DNA from: Defluviitaleaceae bacterium
GTDB lineage: Bacteria; Bacillota; Clostridia; Lachnospirales; WQUN01
NCBI GenBank assembly: GCA_009779835.1
Contig: WRBD01000003.1
Coordinates: forward strand, 46,867-110,866
Length of the DNA: 64,000 bases
Direction: 5' to 3'
Below are positions 8,328 to 19,579 of the stretch, piece by piece. Numbering within the stretch: position 1 is the stretch's first letter; each line of letters starts with the position of its first letter. The translations under genes and the position numbers were made by a program. Below the pieces are notes generated by a model that saw nothing but the letters and a program-made list of their open reading frames with translations, made no database searches and was not told the origin of the DNA.

Positions 8328-8351
8328 GAAGGCGAGAGAAATCTCGCCTTC
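8328..8351. terminator. Hairpin terminator between convergent SASP and DUF4340 genes
   Basis: Perfect 10-bp stem GAAGGCGAGA / TCTCGCCTTC with GAAA tetraloop. The minus-strand side is followed by TTTCCTTTTT, a better U-tract than the plus side (TTCCC), so it serves the DUF4340 operon best and possibly both genes. Confidence 0.75.
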
Positions 8352-8355
8352 TTCC

Positions 8356-9771
8356 CTATAGTATGAGTTCTTTTAACGTGGTAATTAACCGCTCAACATC
8401 CCTGCGGTTTGTTGCGAAGATTATTTCGTTGCCGTCTATGCTTACGGCTAGGAAATTTGCATTGTGATTGTATAAGAGAATTTTTGTATCGGGGTTTTGA
8501 ATTCGGTGGTGTGTGATTATAATTTCAGGGGGCTCGATTGGTATGCGGGGTTCAATTACGGCATCGGCGCGAAGACTTATTATTTGGATGAAAATTCGCC
8601 GAAAGGATTCGGAATCTACCGGGATTCCGTTAATTGTTGGTGAGATTTCGTAGGTTTCGCGAGTGTGATTCATTGTTAGCATGAAGATGTTTTCTGTGGT
8701 TTCGATTGTTACGTGTTCAACATCGGCAATTGGAACCAGCGCAAGGGAACGCTCTGTGATATCAAGGGCTTGTAAGCCTTTTAGGCTTTGTACGTGGTGT
8801 GCTTCGGTGATGAAAACATGCGGTCGGTCGGCAAGTTTTATATAAATAAATTCCTCTCCATCGCGGGTGAATGTATCGCCGAAAATAAAATGAATATCAT
8901 TAAACACAAATTCAATCGCCGGATTTTCCAATCCGAATGGAGCCAAATCTTCGGGGTGAAGCTCCGCAAGTTCAAGCAGCTGCAACTGCGACATCGGGTG
9001 AATTACATATTCAATTAAACGCGAATGGCTTAAAGAAATTCCCGCAAGAGGTTCGTGCATAATTAATTGTTCGCCACCAACCTCTTGCATACCTTCAAGC
9101 GTGGGCGTGTCATTGCCTTCGCGTAGCCCCAAAACAAGCGGCATCGCGTCGCGTTCCGCAATCCTAATATAGATGGCATCGTGCGCACTGATTGGCGGAA
9201 GCGACATTTCCAGCATATCTCCAACTCCGAGCATTAATTTCTGCGCAACGGATTCGCAAATTAAATAAACTGCCGGGTCGTCGTCGAGTATAAAAAAATA
9301 TCGCAGACGGTTTGCGGTTGCGCTTCCCAGCTTAAAAATGTGGCGACTTCCGTCGTGATAAACCGCTTCGGCAATCAAAAGCGGCGGGTCTAGCCCGAAC
9401 TGCGAAAGCTCAAGCTCCTCCCTGTTTTCATGTGCAATCCACTGCGCAAAAAGCCACCACGAAGCGTGCGCCTTGTCACGCATACGCCGCTGCGAAAGAA
9501 TATATCCGCGTGAATCGGAATACTCCCATTTATCCGGATACGCGGTTAAATATGTTCTGTTTCCTTCGTAGTAAAAAGAAATTTCCGCAACATCCGCTCG
9601 TTCGCGATTAACAAGACGAATAGACGGAATTGGATTAAAAGACGAACTTGGATTATTTTCCTTGAATAATTCCTGTGAGCGGCGAACTTCTGAAAAATAA
9701 AAACCTATCATTAGAAGGGCTACAGTCAAAGTTATGCCCAAGGTTAAAAGGTGTTGTGTCTTTTTGCTCAT
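8356..9771 (-). CDS. DUF4340 membrane-anchored protein
   Basis: A 471-residue protein with one N-terminal membrane anchor (about residues 8-26) and a large extracytoplasmic beta-rich part. The pattern VAEISFYYEGNRTYLTAYPDKWEY, followed by repeated LELAELHPEDLAPFGLENPAIEFVF units, is that of DUF4340, found beside ABC-type (Gld-like) export components or alone. It is the last gene of a three-gene minus-strand operon. Its ATG overlaps the stop of the ECF S-component gene by 4 nt, so the two are translationally coupled. Biochemical function is unknown; the operon context suggests a role in solute uptake at the membrane surface. Confidence 0.75.
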   Translation of the reverse strand: MSKKTQHLLTLGITLTVALLMIGFYFSEVRRSQELFKENNPSSSFNPIPSIRLVNRERADVAEISFYYEGNRTYLTAYPDKWEYSDSRGYILSQRRMRDKAHASWWLFAQWIAHENREELELSQFGLDPPLLIAEAVYHDGSRHIFKLGSATANRLRYFFILDDDPAVYLICESVAQKLMLGVGDMLEMSLPPISAHDAIYIRIAERDAMPLVLGLREGNDTPTLEGMQEVGGEQLIMHEPLAGISLSHSRLIEYVIHPMSQLQLLELAELHPEDLAPFGLENPAIEFVFNDIHFIFGDTFTRDGEEFIYIKLADRPHVFITEAHHVQSLKGLQALDITERSLALVPIADVEHVTIETTENIFMLTMNHTRETYEISPTINGIPVDSESFRRIFIQIISLRADAVIEPRIPIEPPEIIITHHRIQNPDTKILLYNHNANFLAVSIDGNEIIFATNRRDVERLITTLKELIL

Positions 9772-10307
9772 GTAACAATTTGACCCCTATCCAGCTTTTT
9801 CAACAACGCCGTAAGTGGAATAATTAGAGTTGCTGCCGCGAAATTTCCTATTGCGTGAATTACATCAAAGGGCAAGCCCGCAGCAATCCATGCGAGCATT
9901 CCTTGAAAGCTTAGCCGAAAAAAAAACGCGTGTGCAGGTGCGTACAGCGTACCAAAAGAAAGCCCGTGCAATGCGCATAAAACCATGTAAAGCGGAGCTT
10001 GTACTTTGAGTGGTAAATTTACTTTTCCGGCAATCATGAACGTAAACCAAAGCGGCAACCACACATATAAATACGGCATCCACCAAATAGAAAAACCCCA
10101 ATATACGCCGTCGAGAAGGACGAAAACATAAATCGGGATTAACGCGCGGGTGCGGTATGTTATAGTAATCGACGCGATAAAAAGCCCTAAAACGTGTACG
10201 TTTGGAATCATCGCCATTAAAAGGCGCGACATAAACATAATCGCGCCAAGCATTGCAAAAATTGTTAAATCCCGAACCGACAGCTTACCTTGTAAAGACA
10301 AGCGCAT
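9768..10307 (-). CDS. ECF transporter S component (substrate-binding membrane subunit)
   Basis: A 179-residue integral membrane protein of about six helices. The first helices (LTIFAMLGAIMFMSRLLMAMIPNVHVLGLFIASITI) and the late AxGxPFDVIHAIGNF region are typical of ECF S components, which bind a vitamin and dock on a shared EcfAAT module. ATG 10307 is chosen over the track start 10355 (GAGGGG upstream). The partner DUF4430 lipoprotein overlaps it by 23 nt. S components next to DUF4430 (transcobalamin C-terminal-like) proteins suggest cobalamin or another tetrapyrrole, but this is inference. EcfA and EcfT are not in the window. Confidence 0.75.
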   Translation of the reverse strand: MRLSLQGKLSVRDLTIFAMLGAIMFMSRLLMAMIPNVHVLGLFIASITITYRTRALIPIYVFVLLDGVYWGFSIWWMPYLYVWLPLWFTFMIAGKVNLPLKVQAPLYMVLCALHGLSFGTLYAPAHAFFFRLSFQGMLAWIAAGLPFDVIHAIGNFAAATLIIPLTALLKKLDRGQIVT

Positions 10308-10698
10308 ATGCTGTCCCCTCTTCAATATAGGTTGAGTCAACGCCACTTGTCGCAAATTCGCCGTCTATATAAAACGCCCACCATGAACGGTCAGCGTTAT
10401 AATCCGCTGTTACGCCGTTAACAGTTGTTACCATCAGCCCCATCGAAGATTCTTCACCCTCGATAAGCCCAAGCGACAACAACGCCGCGCCGACTGTGGT
10501 TTCATCGGTGCTTACGTTCCACACGATTAAGTTATTTTCATCGTCTGTAACCTCAAGTCGAAATGTGGTTTCGCCATGACCTGTTTCAAAGGTTACGATT
10601 GGTTCGACAGTTGCGTTGACATTATTGACATAGTCGTCGTAACCGCATCCGGCAAATACAATCAGTGTGAACGCGAGTAAAGTCAAAAAAATTTTCAT
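10285..10698 (-). CDS. DUF4430 lipoprotein (transcobalamin-like domain)
   Basis: A 137-residue lipoprotein: signal peptide with lipobox LIVFAGC, then a single DUF4430 domain recognised by TTVGAALLSLGLIEGE and ADRSWWAFYIDGEFATSGVDSTYIEEGTAYALVFTR. The fold is the C-terminal domain of cobalamin-binding transcobalamin and intrinsic factor. ATG 10698 is preferred over GTG 10704 because GGAG lies 8 nt upstream. It is the first gene of the operon with the ECF S component and DUF4340 protein, and probably presents the ligand to the S component at the outer face of the membrane. Ligand identity is not shown by the sequence. Confidence 0.8.
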   Translation of the reverse strand: MKIFLTLLAFTLIVFAGCGYDDYVNNVNATVEPIVTFETGHGETTFRLEVTDDENNLIVWNVSTDETTVGAALLSLGLIEGEESSMGLMVTTVNGVTADYNADRSWWAFYIDGEFATSGVDSTYIEEGTAYALVFTR

Positions 10699-10721
10699 CT
10701 TCACTACTCCTCTCTTGTATA

Positions 10722-11840
10722 TTAGAAATACTGGTAGTAATCTGTTTTAATCATACCGTTAAAAAGCTTGCGCTTTGCGCGGGCATTTTTTTTGTACGCT
10801 GTTTCGAAAAATTCATCGGGGGTTATTACATACACATTCCATTTTGTCGGATTGAAAATGCGCCCAAGTTCGGCGTACAGGGCTTCGGCTTCTTTTATTT
10901 TACCCAAGCGTTCGCCGTAGGGCGGGTTGATTATCGCAATGCCCGTTTCACCGGGAAGAATTGTTTCTTTCACAGCACGGTTCTCGAAAATTATGCAGTC
11001 GTCAACGCCCGCAAGCTCAGCGTTTGCTTTTGCCAATTCCACTGCAGCAGGATCAATATCGGCGGCGTATATTACGGGTTCGGCGTCCGTCCGGATTTTT
11101 GAATACGCGGCGGCACGTTCGTCCTTCCATATTTTTTGCGGAATCCGCTGCCATTTTTCGCAAGCAAATTTACGCGCCAGTCCGGGCGCAATGTTTTTAG
11201 CCATTAACGCGGCTTCTATGGGCAAAGTTCCGCTTCCGCAACATGGGTCTAAAAACGGTTTTTTGCCGTTGTAACGCGAAATCTCTATTAACGCCGCTGC
11301 CATTGTTTCTTTCATTGGCGCGCGGGTTGCGCGGGCGCGGTAACCCCGTTTGTGCAGTCCGTTACCCGCGCCTGTTGTGTCAATCGTAAGCGTTACGACA
11401 TCTTTCAAAATCGCGGCTTGAATTGTAAATTCCGCGCCCGTCTCTTTGAACCATTCGATTTTATATTTTTGCCGCAGTTTTTCCACAACGGCTTTTTTTA
11501 CTATTGACTGAACGTCGGGAACGCTATATAAGCCCGAACGTACACTCTTGCCTGTAACGGTAAATTTTCCGTCGGCGGGAATCCATTCTTCCCACGGAAG
11601 GGCTTTTGTTTTTTCAAATAATTCGTCAAAAGTTGTGGCGGTGAATTCCCCCATTTTTAATAAAACCCTGTCGGCGGAACGCAACCACAAATTCGCACGG
11701 GCTATGCCTTCGTGCAAATTCTCCGACGTGAATTCGACCTTCGCGTCAAGACATTTTATATCGGAAAAATTTAACGCGGCAACTTCGCGCTTTACAACCG
11801 CCTCCAAACCGAACGCGGCTGTTGCAATTAAGCTTAACAT
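10722..11840 (-). CDS. THUMP-domain RNA methyltransferase (RlmL/YpsC family)
   Basis: A 372-residue class I SAM-dependent RNA methyltransferase. The N-terminal part (ATAAFGLEAVVKREVAAL) is the ferredoxin-like/THUMP region. The C-terminal Rossmann domain has LDPCCGSGTLPIEAA (SAM loop) and the catalytic INPPYGERLG motif typical of N2-guanine methylation. Family members such as RlmL methylate G2445 of 23S rRNA, so a 23S rRNA m2G role is likely. ATG 11840 is preferred over 11846: GAGG lies 8 nt before it. It is coupled to the small upstream ORF through an ATGA overlap. Confidence 0.88.
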   Translation of the reverse strand: MLSLIATAAFGLEAVVKREVAALNFSDIKCLDAKVEFTSENLHEGIARANLWLRSADRVLLKMGEFTATTFDELFEKTKALPWEEWIPADGKFTVTGKSVRSGLYSVPDVQSIVKKAVVEKLRQKYKIEWFKETGAEFTIQAAILKDVVTLTIDTTGAGNGLHKRGYRARATRAPMKETMAAALIEISRYNGKKPFLDPCCGSGTLPIEAALMAKNIAPGLARKFACEKWQRIPQKIWKDERAAAYSKIRTDAEPVIYAADIDPAAVELAKANAELAGVDDCIIFENRAVKETILPGETGIAIINPPYGERLGKIKEAEALYAELGRIFNPTKWNVYVITPDEFFETAYKKNARAKRKLFNGMIKTDYYQYF

Positions 11841-11842
11841 TT

Positions 11843-12082
11843 TCATTTCCTCAAAACCTGTGCATTCATAGAATTAATACATTTGTTCAAGTCTTCGGTT
11901 TGACGGTTTAATTCTTCGCGTTTAAAGTTATAAACGGCTTGGGTTATTTTTTTATTTGTAAAGTCGGCAATTAGAACCGCGCCTAATTTTGTCAATTCAA
12001 ATTGCCATGCTTGGCAGTATTTTCTTGCTTCATCGCGGCCTTTTTTAGCTTCCATGTTGTAACCTGCCACAGAGCGTGCCAT
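11843..12082 (-). CDS. Small hypothetical protein coupled to the RlmL-type methyltransferase
   Basis: A 79-residue charged helical protein (MARSVAGYNMEAKKGRDEARKYC...). AAGGAGAG lies 7-14 nt before the ATG, a strong binding site. Its stop overlaps the methyltransferase's first ATG (ATGA), supporting real translation. No domain, membrane segment or signal is recognised; heptad-like spacing of hydrophobic residues suggests a helical hairpin. It lies 13 nt upstream of the xylanase's 3' end in genome order, and probably belongs with the methyltransferase transcript. Function unknown. Confidence 0.55.
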   Translation of the reverse strand: MARSVAGYNMEAKKGRDEARKYCQAWQFELTKLGAVLIADFTNKKITQAVYNFKREELNRQTEDLNKCINSMNAQVLRK

Positions 12083-12094
12083 AAATGTCTCTCC

Positions 12095-13996
12095 TTACCT
12101 GTTTCTCCATCCGGTTGGGTCATAAATTGCCCAAAAAGCCGGTTTTGGATTATAGAACCTGTCAAAATGGGCTGCGGCATCCGAGCCTCGCCAGCTTGTT
12201 GCGTCTTCGCGCCCCCAAATTGTTACGCGGTCTATATAATCGGCGAATTCTTCATACCACGTGAAAAGCTGCGCATACATTTCGGCTTGACGTTCGGCTT
12301 GTTCGACAGTCATTGTGAACGGCGCCGGAACTACATTGCCAAAATGAATATCCAATTCGGTAACATGAATTCTTGCGCCTGTTTGAACGAAACGCTCTAT
12401 TGCGTCGCGTACATTATCAATGTTTGTGGCATGATTATAATGCGCCTGCATTCCTATTACTTCTATTAATAAACGCCCGTAATCCGGATGCTCCGGGTTG
12501 CCGTATGCCGGATTATTTTCCGCATCGTTATGCCAGCGTTCGTTTAATTCTTCCGTCATGTCCGCCATCGCGTTACGCTTGCGCGGTGCTTCTTCATTGA
12601 AATCGTTGTATATAAGAAACGCGGAAGGCGCGTAACGGCGCGCAAAAACGAATGCGTAATAAATATAATCGTATCCGCGTTCGCCCGCGTCAAAATCCGC
12701 GCCATTTGCAAACGCGTGATACCACGGCACATTATTACGCAGGGCGCGCTGCCATGTGTTCGGTTCGTAAATGGGGCTTCCTTCGGGCCTGTTAGTTACT
12801 ATATTCGGGCCGCCGCCATCTGTGAATGCTTCGTTTACAACGTCCCACGCATGAACGCGCCCTTCAAAAGAGCCCGCGTATTGCTCGATAAACCAACGCA
12901 AATTTTCTTTTGCTTCTTCGCGCGTTAAAGGCGCGCCTGTTTGCGGGTTGTGATACAGCCACGGCGAAGATTGCGAATGCCACACAAGCGCGTGACCCAC
13001 CATATAAAGCTCGTTTTCTTCCGCGAAATCAACGACGGCACGCGCGCCGTCAAGATTTAACGCGGCGGGACGCGAACGCTGATTAGGGCCGCCCGAAACC
13101 GAATCCACTTTCATAACGTTCTCAGCCGTAACCGCGTTATAGTGATGCAAAAACATTTCTATTACACCGCGCGGGTTTTCCCTGATTTGCTGAGGCTCAA
13201 TTATATTTCCAACAATAAAATAATCCGCGTAACGCTCCGCAAGCGACGGCAAAGTCAAATCCCATTCCGGCGTAGATGGCCGCGGGGCATTAGGATCTGC
13301 CGTGGCGGTCATTACAAGTGCGGAACCTGCTTCAAAAAACGGTTCTTTTCTTCCGTCCTCGAAATTATATTTCGCAATCACTTCGCCGGAAAGCGAAACC
13401 GTAAAATTATCAATATAGAAAGTTGTGTTCGCATTTGCGTTTGGTCCGCTGACATGTTTTACTAATTCAAGGTTATCGGGAACGCCATCGAAAGTTAAAT
13501 CCAATTCTCCCGTAAGCGTATGCCATTTCATTTCGGATTCAGTATTAAAAATTTCAGACACCACAACATGCTGCCATAAAGGCCCGCCCGTTTGCAATAA
13601 AAGCCTGACAGGGACATCGCTCTGCGTTACGGGAGTAAAAAGCTCAAAAGAAATTTCATATATATTCCCGCGCTGAAGCCCCAGCATCATAGCCGGAATC
13701 CCCACGCCGTCCCACTGTGTATTTCCCATTGTTTCAACTCTTAGCGAAATACTTCCCTCCGCCGGAACAAATTCCGGAATGGGGCGTGGGGTTGGCTCCG
13801 GCGGTTCGGGTGTTGCCGTCGGTTCGGGAACTTCCTGGTCGCCGCCAATGTCTTCAATTATCGCGGGTATTTCGGAATTTACATAAGAATCGTTTTCTTC
13901 TCCGCCATTGTTGCCTTTGTCACCGCAAGCAGCAACAAGCAAAAAAATAAACATCAACAAAACCAAAATTCGCCCGTCAAAAATTTTATTGCGCAT
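12095..13996 (-). CDS. GH10 endo-1,4-beta-xylanase lipoprotein with carbohydrate-binding module
   Basis: Hydrolyses beta-1,4 xylan bonds at the cell surface. The 633-residue protein has a lipobox (FLLVAAC), an acidic/proline linker (PEPTATPEPPEPTPRP), a beta-sandwich carbohydrate-binding module (residues about 75-220, CBM4/9/22-like), then a GH10 TIM barrel from about residue 260. Catalytic acid/base Glu is in DVVNEAF and the nucleophile Glu in HVTELDIHF; WHSQ and TIWG complete the active site. It is membrane-anchored rather than dockerin-borne. Its upstream region has a -35/-10 pair and a CTAAGAATTTTTCTTAG palindrome at the expected start of transcription. Evidence of plant-fibre degradation. 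Confidence 0.95.
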   Translation of the reverse strand: MRNKIFDGRILVLLMFIFLLVAACGDKGNNGGEENDSYVNSEIPAIIEDIGGDQEVPEPTATPEPPEPTPRPIPEFVPAEGSISLRVETMGNTQWDGVGIPAMMLGLQRGNIYEISFELFTPVTQSDVPVRLLLQTGGPLWQHVVVSEIFNTESEMKWHTLTGELDLTFDGVPDNLELVKHVSGPNANANTTFYIDNFTVSLSGEVIAKYNFEDGRKEPFFEAGSALVMTATADPNAPRPSTPEWDLTLPSLAERYADYFIVGNIIEPQQIRENPRGVIEMFLHHYNAVTAENVMKVDSVSGGPNQRSRPAALNLDGARAVVDFAEENELYMVGHALVWHSQSSPWLYHNPQTGAPLTREEAKENLRWFIEQYAGSFEGRVHAWDVVNEAFTDGGGPNIVTNRPEGSPIYEPNTWQRALRNNVPWYHAFANGADFDAGERGYDYIYYAFVFARRYAPSAFLIYNDFNEEAPRKRNAMADMTEELNERWHNDAENNPAYGNPEHPDYGRLLIEVIGMQAHYNHATNIDNVRDAIERFVQTGARIHVTELDIHFGNVVPAPFTMTVEQAERQAEMYAQLFTWYEEFADYIDRVTIWGREDATSWRGSDAAAHFDRFYNPKPAFWAIYDPTGWRNR

Positions 13997-14021
13997 AAAA
14001 CTCTCCTCACAAGTTTATTTC

Positions 14022-14072
14022 CTAAGAATTTTTCTTAGGAATTATACACCATTTCGGAATCTTTGTCGCGTT
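14022..14072 (-). promoter_or_regulatory. Xylanase promoter with palindromic operator-like element
   Basis: On the minus strand GCGACA, a 17-nt spacer (AAGATTCCGAAATGGTG) and TATAAT form a promoter. The palindrome CCTAAGAATTTTTCTTAGG (14022-14040 region) lies immediately downstream, where a repressor could block initiation. The same spacer plus a degenerate palindrome recurs near 19927-19975. Confidence 0.55.
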
Positions 14073-14083
14073 CTTTACATCTT

Positions 14084-16834
14084 TTACTGCGCAAGAACTT
14101 TCCGCTTACGAATAAACAATTTTAAAATTTCCACCGCAACAACTTGGAAGAGCGCGAGTGATATCATAATAATCCAGTGAATTCCGCTGACCGGAACGAT
14201 ATTGAAAATGTCCATAAGCGGCGGGAATACTGCAACAAAAAACGTAAACAAAACTACGCCGATAACCGCGTAAAAAACACCTTTGTTGCTTAAAAAGCCC
14301 GCCGTGAAAATGGATTGTTGAGTTCTTGTGTTAAAAGTATCTATTGACGAAGCCCAACTTAAAACAATAAACGCCATTGTCGTTCCTACCGCGAAGTTTC
14401 CGCCGTTTTGTAATGCCTCCAAAGTCCACGCGCCGCACCACGGAACATATAAAATATCGCCGGGCGACGCAGGAATAATTTGCACATACGAGCCGATTAA
14501 AAACGCGCTAAGTGTAATAATTGAAAAAGTAATTGCGCGAACGGTAATAAATAACCCTACGTTATGCGCGAAAACGCCCGAATTTTTCGGAAGAGGTTTG
14601 CGTTTCATTACGCCGGGTTCGGGCATTTCAAACGCGAGAAAAAAGCCCGGTATTCCGTCGGAAATTACATTGATTAGCAGTATTTGCAACGCGGTAATCG
14701 TGGTAACGCCAAGCGTTAACATTCCGAAAAGCAACACGAAAATTTCCGCAAAATTCACACCCAAGAGAAACTGAATTGTTTTTCGGATATTATCATACGA
14801 AGTTCGCCCCTCGGAAATTGCATCAACGATTGTGGCAAAGTTATCGTCGGTGATAATCATGTCTGCCGCGTTTTTTGAAACTTCTGTACCGGTAATTCCC
14901 ATTGCTGCGCCAACGTCGGCTGCTTTAAGTGCGGGCGCATCATTTACGCCGTCGCCCGTCATTGCGATAACTTCGTTGTGTTCTTGCCACGCGTGAACAA
15001 TCCGCAATTTATCTTCGGGACTTACCCGCGCATAAACCGAAATTCCGCGCACTTGCGAAATTAAATCGCTTTCGCTCATTGCCGATAGTTCCGCGCCGGT
15101 TATGGCACGGTCGCCCTCTTCGTAAATTCCGATTTCTTTTGCGATTGCTTTCGCGGTGACAATATGGTCGCCCGTTATCATTACAGTTTTGATGCCGGCT
15201 TCTTTTGCGCGCGCAACAGCCGCCGCGCTTTCGGGACGGGGCGGGTCAATCATTCCAACCATGCCACGGAATTCCTGTTCGCATTCAAGGGCTTCTATGC
15301 TTAAATCCGTGGGTTTCGTATCGAATTTTTTTACGGAAATCGCAATAACACGCAACGCTTTTTCCGCGAAAGAATCGTGAATTTGTTTTGCTTTTTTGTG
15401 AAGTTCAGGATATTTTTTCCAATCTACAGGAATTCGGTCGAACGCGCCTTTTGTTACTGCGATATAACCTTCTTCAGTGCGGTGAACCGTCGTCATTCGC
15501 TTGCGTCCCGAATCAAACGGAAGCTCGTGTACGCGTGGATATTCGCGTTCCGCCAGAACGCGGTCAAGCCCGATTTGGTGCAACAAACGAATTATTGCAA
15601 TTTCTGTGGGGTCGCCGATTGCGGTTTCTGTTTCGTAATTTTTGCCGTCGATGTTTTCATCGTGCGGAAAAATCGTTGCGTTACTGCACGAAGCTAAAAG
15701 TCCGACAAGTTTTTTTTGGTTGGAGTTGAATTCTTCTTTTGTGGAAATCGGTTCGTGGTCAACATGCCAAACCTGTTGAATTTTCATTTGATTAAGCGTA
15801 AGCGTTCCCGTTTTATCGGAACAAATTACGGAAGTGTTTCCGATTGTTTCGATTGCGGGAATTCGGCGAATAATCGCTTTTTTTGAAACAATATTAAAAA
15901 CGCCGTACGAAAGAATCATCGTAACGATAATCGGCAAAGTTTCGGGAACGGCGGCAACCCCAAGCGCAACCGCAAGAAGCAGCATTTCAATCGCGTCATT
16001 TCCCCAAAGTAAAAAGCCTACGAGAAACATTACCAAACCGCTTAAAAGCGCGATTAATGAAATGCGTTTCGCAAGTTGCTGTAAGCGAATTTGCAGCGGC
16101 GTAAGCATTTTTTTTGTTGAATTTAACAAGCGCGCAATTTTTCCCATTTCTGTGTCCATTGCCGTTGCAACAACAACGGCAGTTGCGCGTCCGCTCGTTA
16201 CCAAACATCCCGAATACACCATGTTAATTCTGTCGCCCAACGGAATCGTTTCGGAAATTTCTATGGTTGGATCTTTCTCTACGGGTTGACTTTCGCCCGT
16301 AAGCGCGGCTTCGTCAACCTGCAAAGAGCTTGCTTCGATTAACCGCGAATCCGCCGTGATAACATCGCCCGTATTTAATTCCACGATATCGCCCGGCACA
16401 AGTTGATTTGCTTCGATAATTTGTTTTTTTCCGTCACGAATTACCGTTGTTTTGAACGCGTTCATTTTTTTCAAGGCTTCGAGAGCTTTTTCCGCCTTAC
16501 TTTCCTGATATAACCCTAAAACTACATTTATTATTACAATTGACAAAATTATTAAAACTTTTACCCAATCGGTCGCGCTTCCGTAACCACCGTCCTGCGA
16601 ATTCAAAACTGCGGCAACGGACGCAATTATCGACGCAAATATCAATATCATCGTAGGAATTTCTAATAAATGATGTAAAATTTTTTGAAAAAGCGTTTCT
16701 TTTTTTTCCTCTTCAAATTCGTTAAGCCCGTATTTTTGAATTCGTGTAAGCACATCTGATTCACTTAAACCAAGTTTTGCGTTTGTTTTTAATGATTCAA
16801 TTATGTCGTTTATGTTTTCTTTTACCCATCTCAT
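14084..16834 (-). CDS. P-type cation ATPase (P2, calcium-type)
   Basis: A 916-residue ATP-driven cation pump. Visible in order: N-terminal cation-ATPase domain, A-domain TGES (about residues 179-182), M4 VPETLP (297-301) in place of the usual PEGLP, phosphorylation site DKTGTLT (Asp340), hinge TGDGVNDAPALKAADVG, and M6 NVISDGIPGF retaining the Asp of Ca pumps. The extra C-terminal helices are present. Ca2+ export is the most likely role; Mn2+ or Na+ cannot be excluded. The track start is upstream of the true ATG 16834, which has GGAGG before it. It is divergent from katG. Confidence 0.9.
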   Translation of the reverse strand: MRWVKENINDIIESLKTNAKLGLSESDVLTRIQKYGLNEFEEEKKETLFQKILHHLLEIPTMILIFASIIASVAAVLNSQDGGYGSATDWVKVLIILSIVIINVVLGLYQESKAEKALEALKKMNAFKTTVIRDGKKQIIEANQLVPGDIVELNTGDVITADSRLIEASSLQVDEAALTGESQPVEKDPTIEISETIPLGDRINMVYSGCLVTSGRATAVVVATAMDTEMGKIARLLNSTKKMLTPLQIRLQQLAKRISLIALLSGLVMFLVGFLLWGNDAIEMLLLAVALGVAAVPETLPIIVTMILSYGVFNIVSKKAIIRRIPAIETIGNTSVICSDKTGTLTLNQMKIQQVWHVDHEPISTKEEFNSNQKKLVGLLASCSNATIFPHDENIDGKNYETETAIGDPTEIAIIRLLHQIGLDRVLAEREYPRVHELPFDSGRKRMTTVHRTEEGYIAVTKGAFDRIPVDWKKYPELHKKAKQIHDSFAEKALRVIAISVKKFDTKPTDLSIEALECEQEFRGMVGMIDPPRPESAAAVARAKEAGIKTVMITGDHIVTAKAIAKEIGIYEEGDRAITGAELSAMSESDLISQVRGISVYARVSPEDKLRIVHAWQEHNEVIAMTGDGVNDAPALKAADVGAAMGITGTEVSKNAADMIITDDNFATIVDAISEGRTSYDNIRKTIQFLLGVNFAEIFVLLFGMLTLGVTTITALQILLINVISDGIPGFFLAFEMPEPGVMKRKPLPKNSGVFAHNVGLFITVRAITFSIITLSAFLIGSYVQIIPASPGDILYVPWCGAWTLEALQNGGNFAVGTTMAFIVLSWASSIDTFNTRTQQSIFTAGFLSNKGVFYAVIGVVLFTFFVAVFPPLMDIFNIVPVSGIHWIIMISLALFQVVAVEILKLFIRKRKVLAQ

Positions 16835-16985
16835 AATTCCGCCTCCGTATATAAAAAAATCATACTGCCAGAAAACAGCATATACACTAATTACTCTACC
16901 ATTTTTTGTAGGTGCTTGCAAATTTGGAAATGGAACTCATAACAAAGTCATGGAATACATTAATAAGAGTAAAAATGAAAAGTAA

Positions 16986-19166
<2,181 letters not shown>

Positions 19167-19171
19167 CTCTT

Positions 19172-19546
19172 ATGAAAATAAAAAATCTGTTATTGGTCGT
19201 TTTGGGCGTTGTTTCATTAATATTGGGTCTGGTAGGCATTATTTTGCCGGTATTGCCTACCACTCCCTTTGTTTTGCTATCAGCTGCTTGTTTTTCAACA
19301 AGCAACAAGAAACTCGACGATTGGCTACGTCGAAGCCGTATATTCGCCCCTTTCATTGAAAATTACCGCACAGGTCAAGGTATCAGCAGATTGCATAAAA
19401 TCGGCAGTATAACCTTTCTTTGGACAGGTTTGATTATTTCTATGTTAATCACGAGAACAACTTTTATTTTTGCCACTTTGAGTATAGTAGGGATAGGTGT
19501 CACCGTTCATCTTTTGATGATTAAAACGAAAAAAAAGGACGCTTAA
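19172..19546 (+). CDS. ybaN: YbaN (DUF454) membrane protein
   Basis: A 124-residue inner membrane protein. The signature is an N-terminal helix pair with LGLVGIILPVLPTTPFVLLSAACFS, followed by SNKKLDDWL and a C-terminal hydrophobic pair. This is the DUF454/YbaN family, of unknown function. It begins 5 nt after katG, so the two form a two-gene transcription unit and may have moved together. The 3' end lies inside a hairpin that terminates the opposing RNA transcript. Confidence 0.9.
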   Translation: MKIKNLLLVVLGVVSLILGLVGIILPVLPTTPFVLLSAACFSTSNKKLDDWLRRSRIFAPFIENYRTGQGISRLHKIGSITFLWTGLIISMLITRTTFIFATLSIVGIGVTVHLLMIKTKKKDA

Positions 19547-19557
19547 AAGTAAGCGTC
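19529..19557 (-). terminator. Terminator of the minus-strand structured RNA (copy A)
   Basis: Stem GACGCTTA / TAAGCGTC with a 4-nt loop; on the minus strand it is followed by CCTTTTTTTT, a strong U-tract. It would end the RNA initiated near 19867. The ybaN stop codon lies within the stem. Confidence 0.8.
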
Positions 19558-19579
19558 AAGGACTAGATAATGGTGACGA

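Noticed and set aside
12002-12469. 155-aa plus-strand ORF
   Set aside because: Shadow of the GH10 xylanase's C-terminal region.
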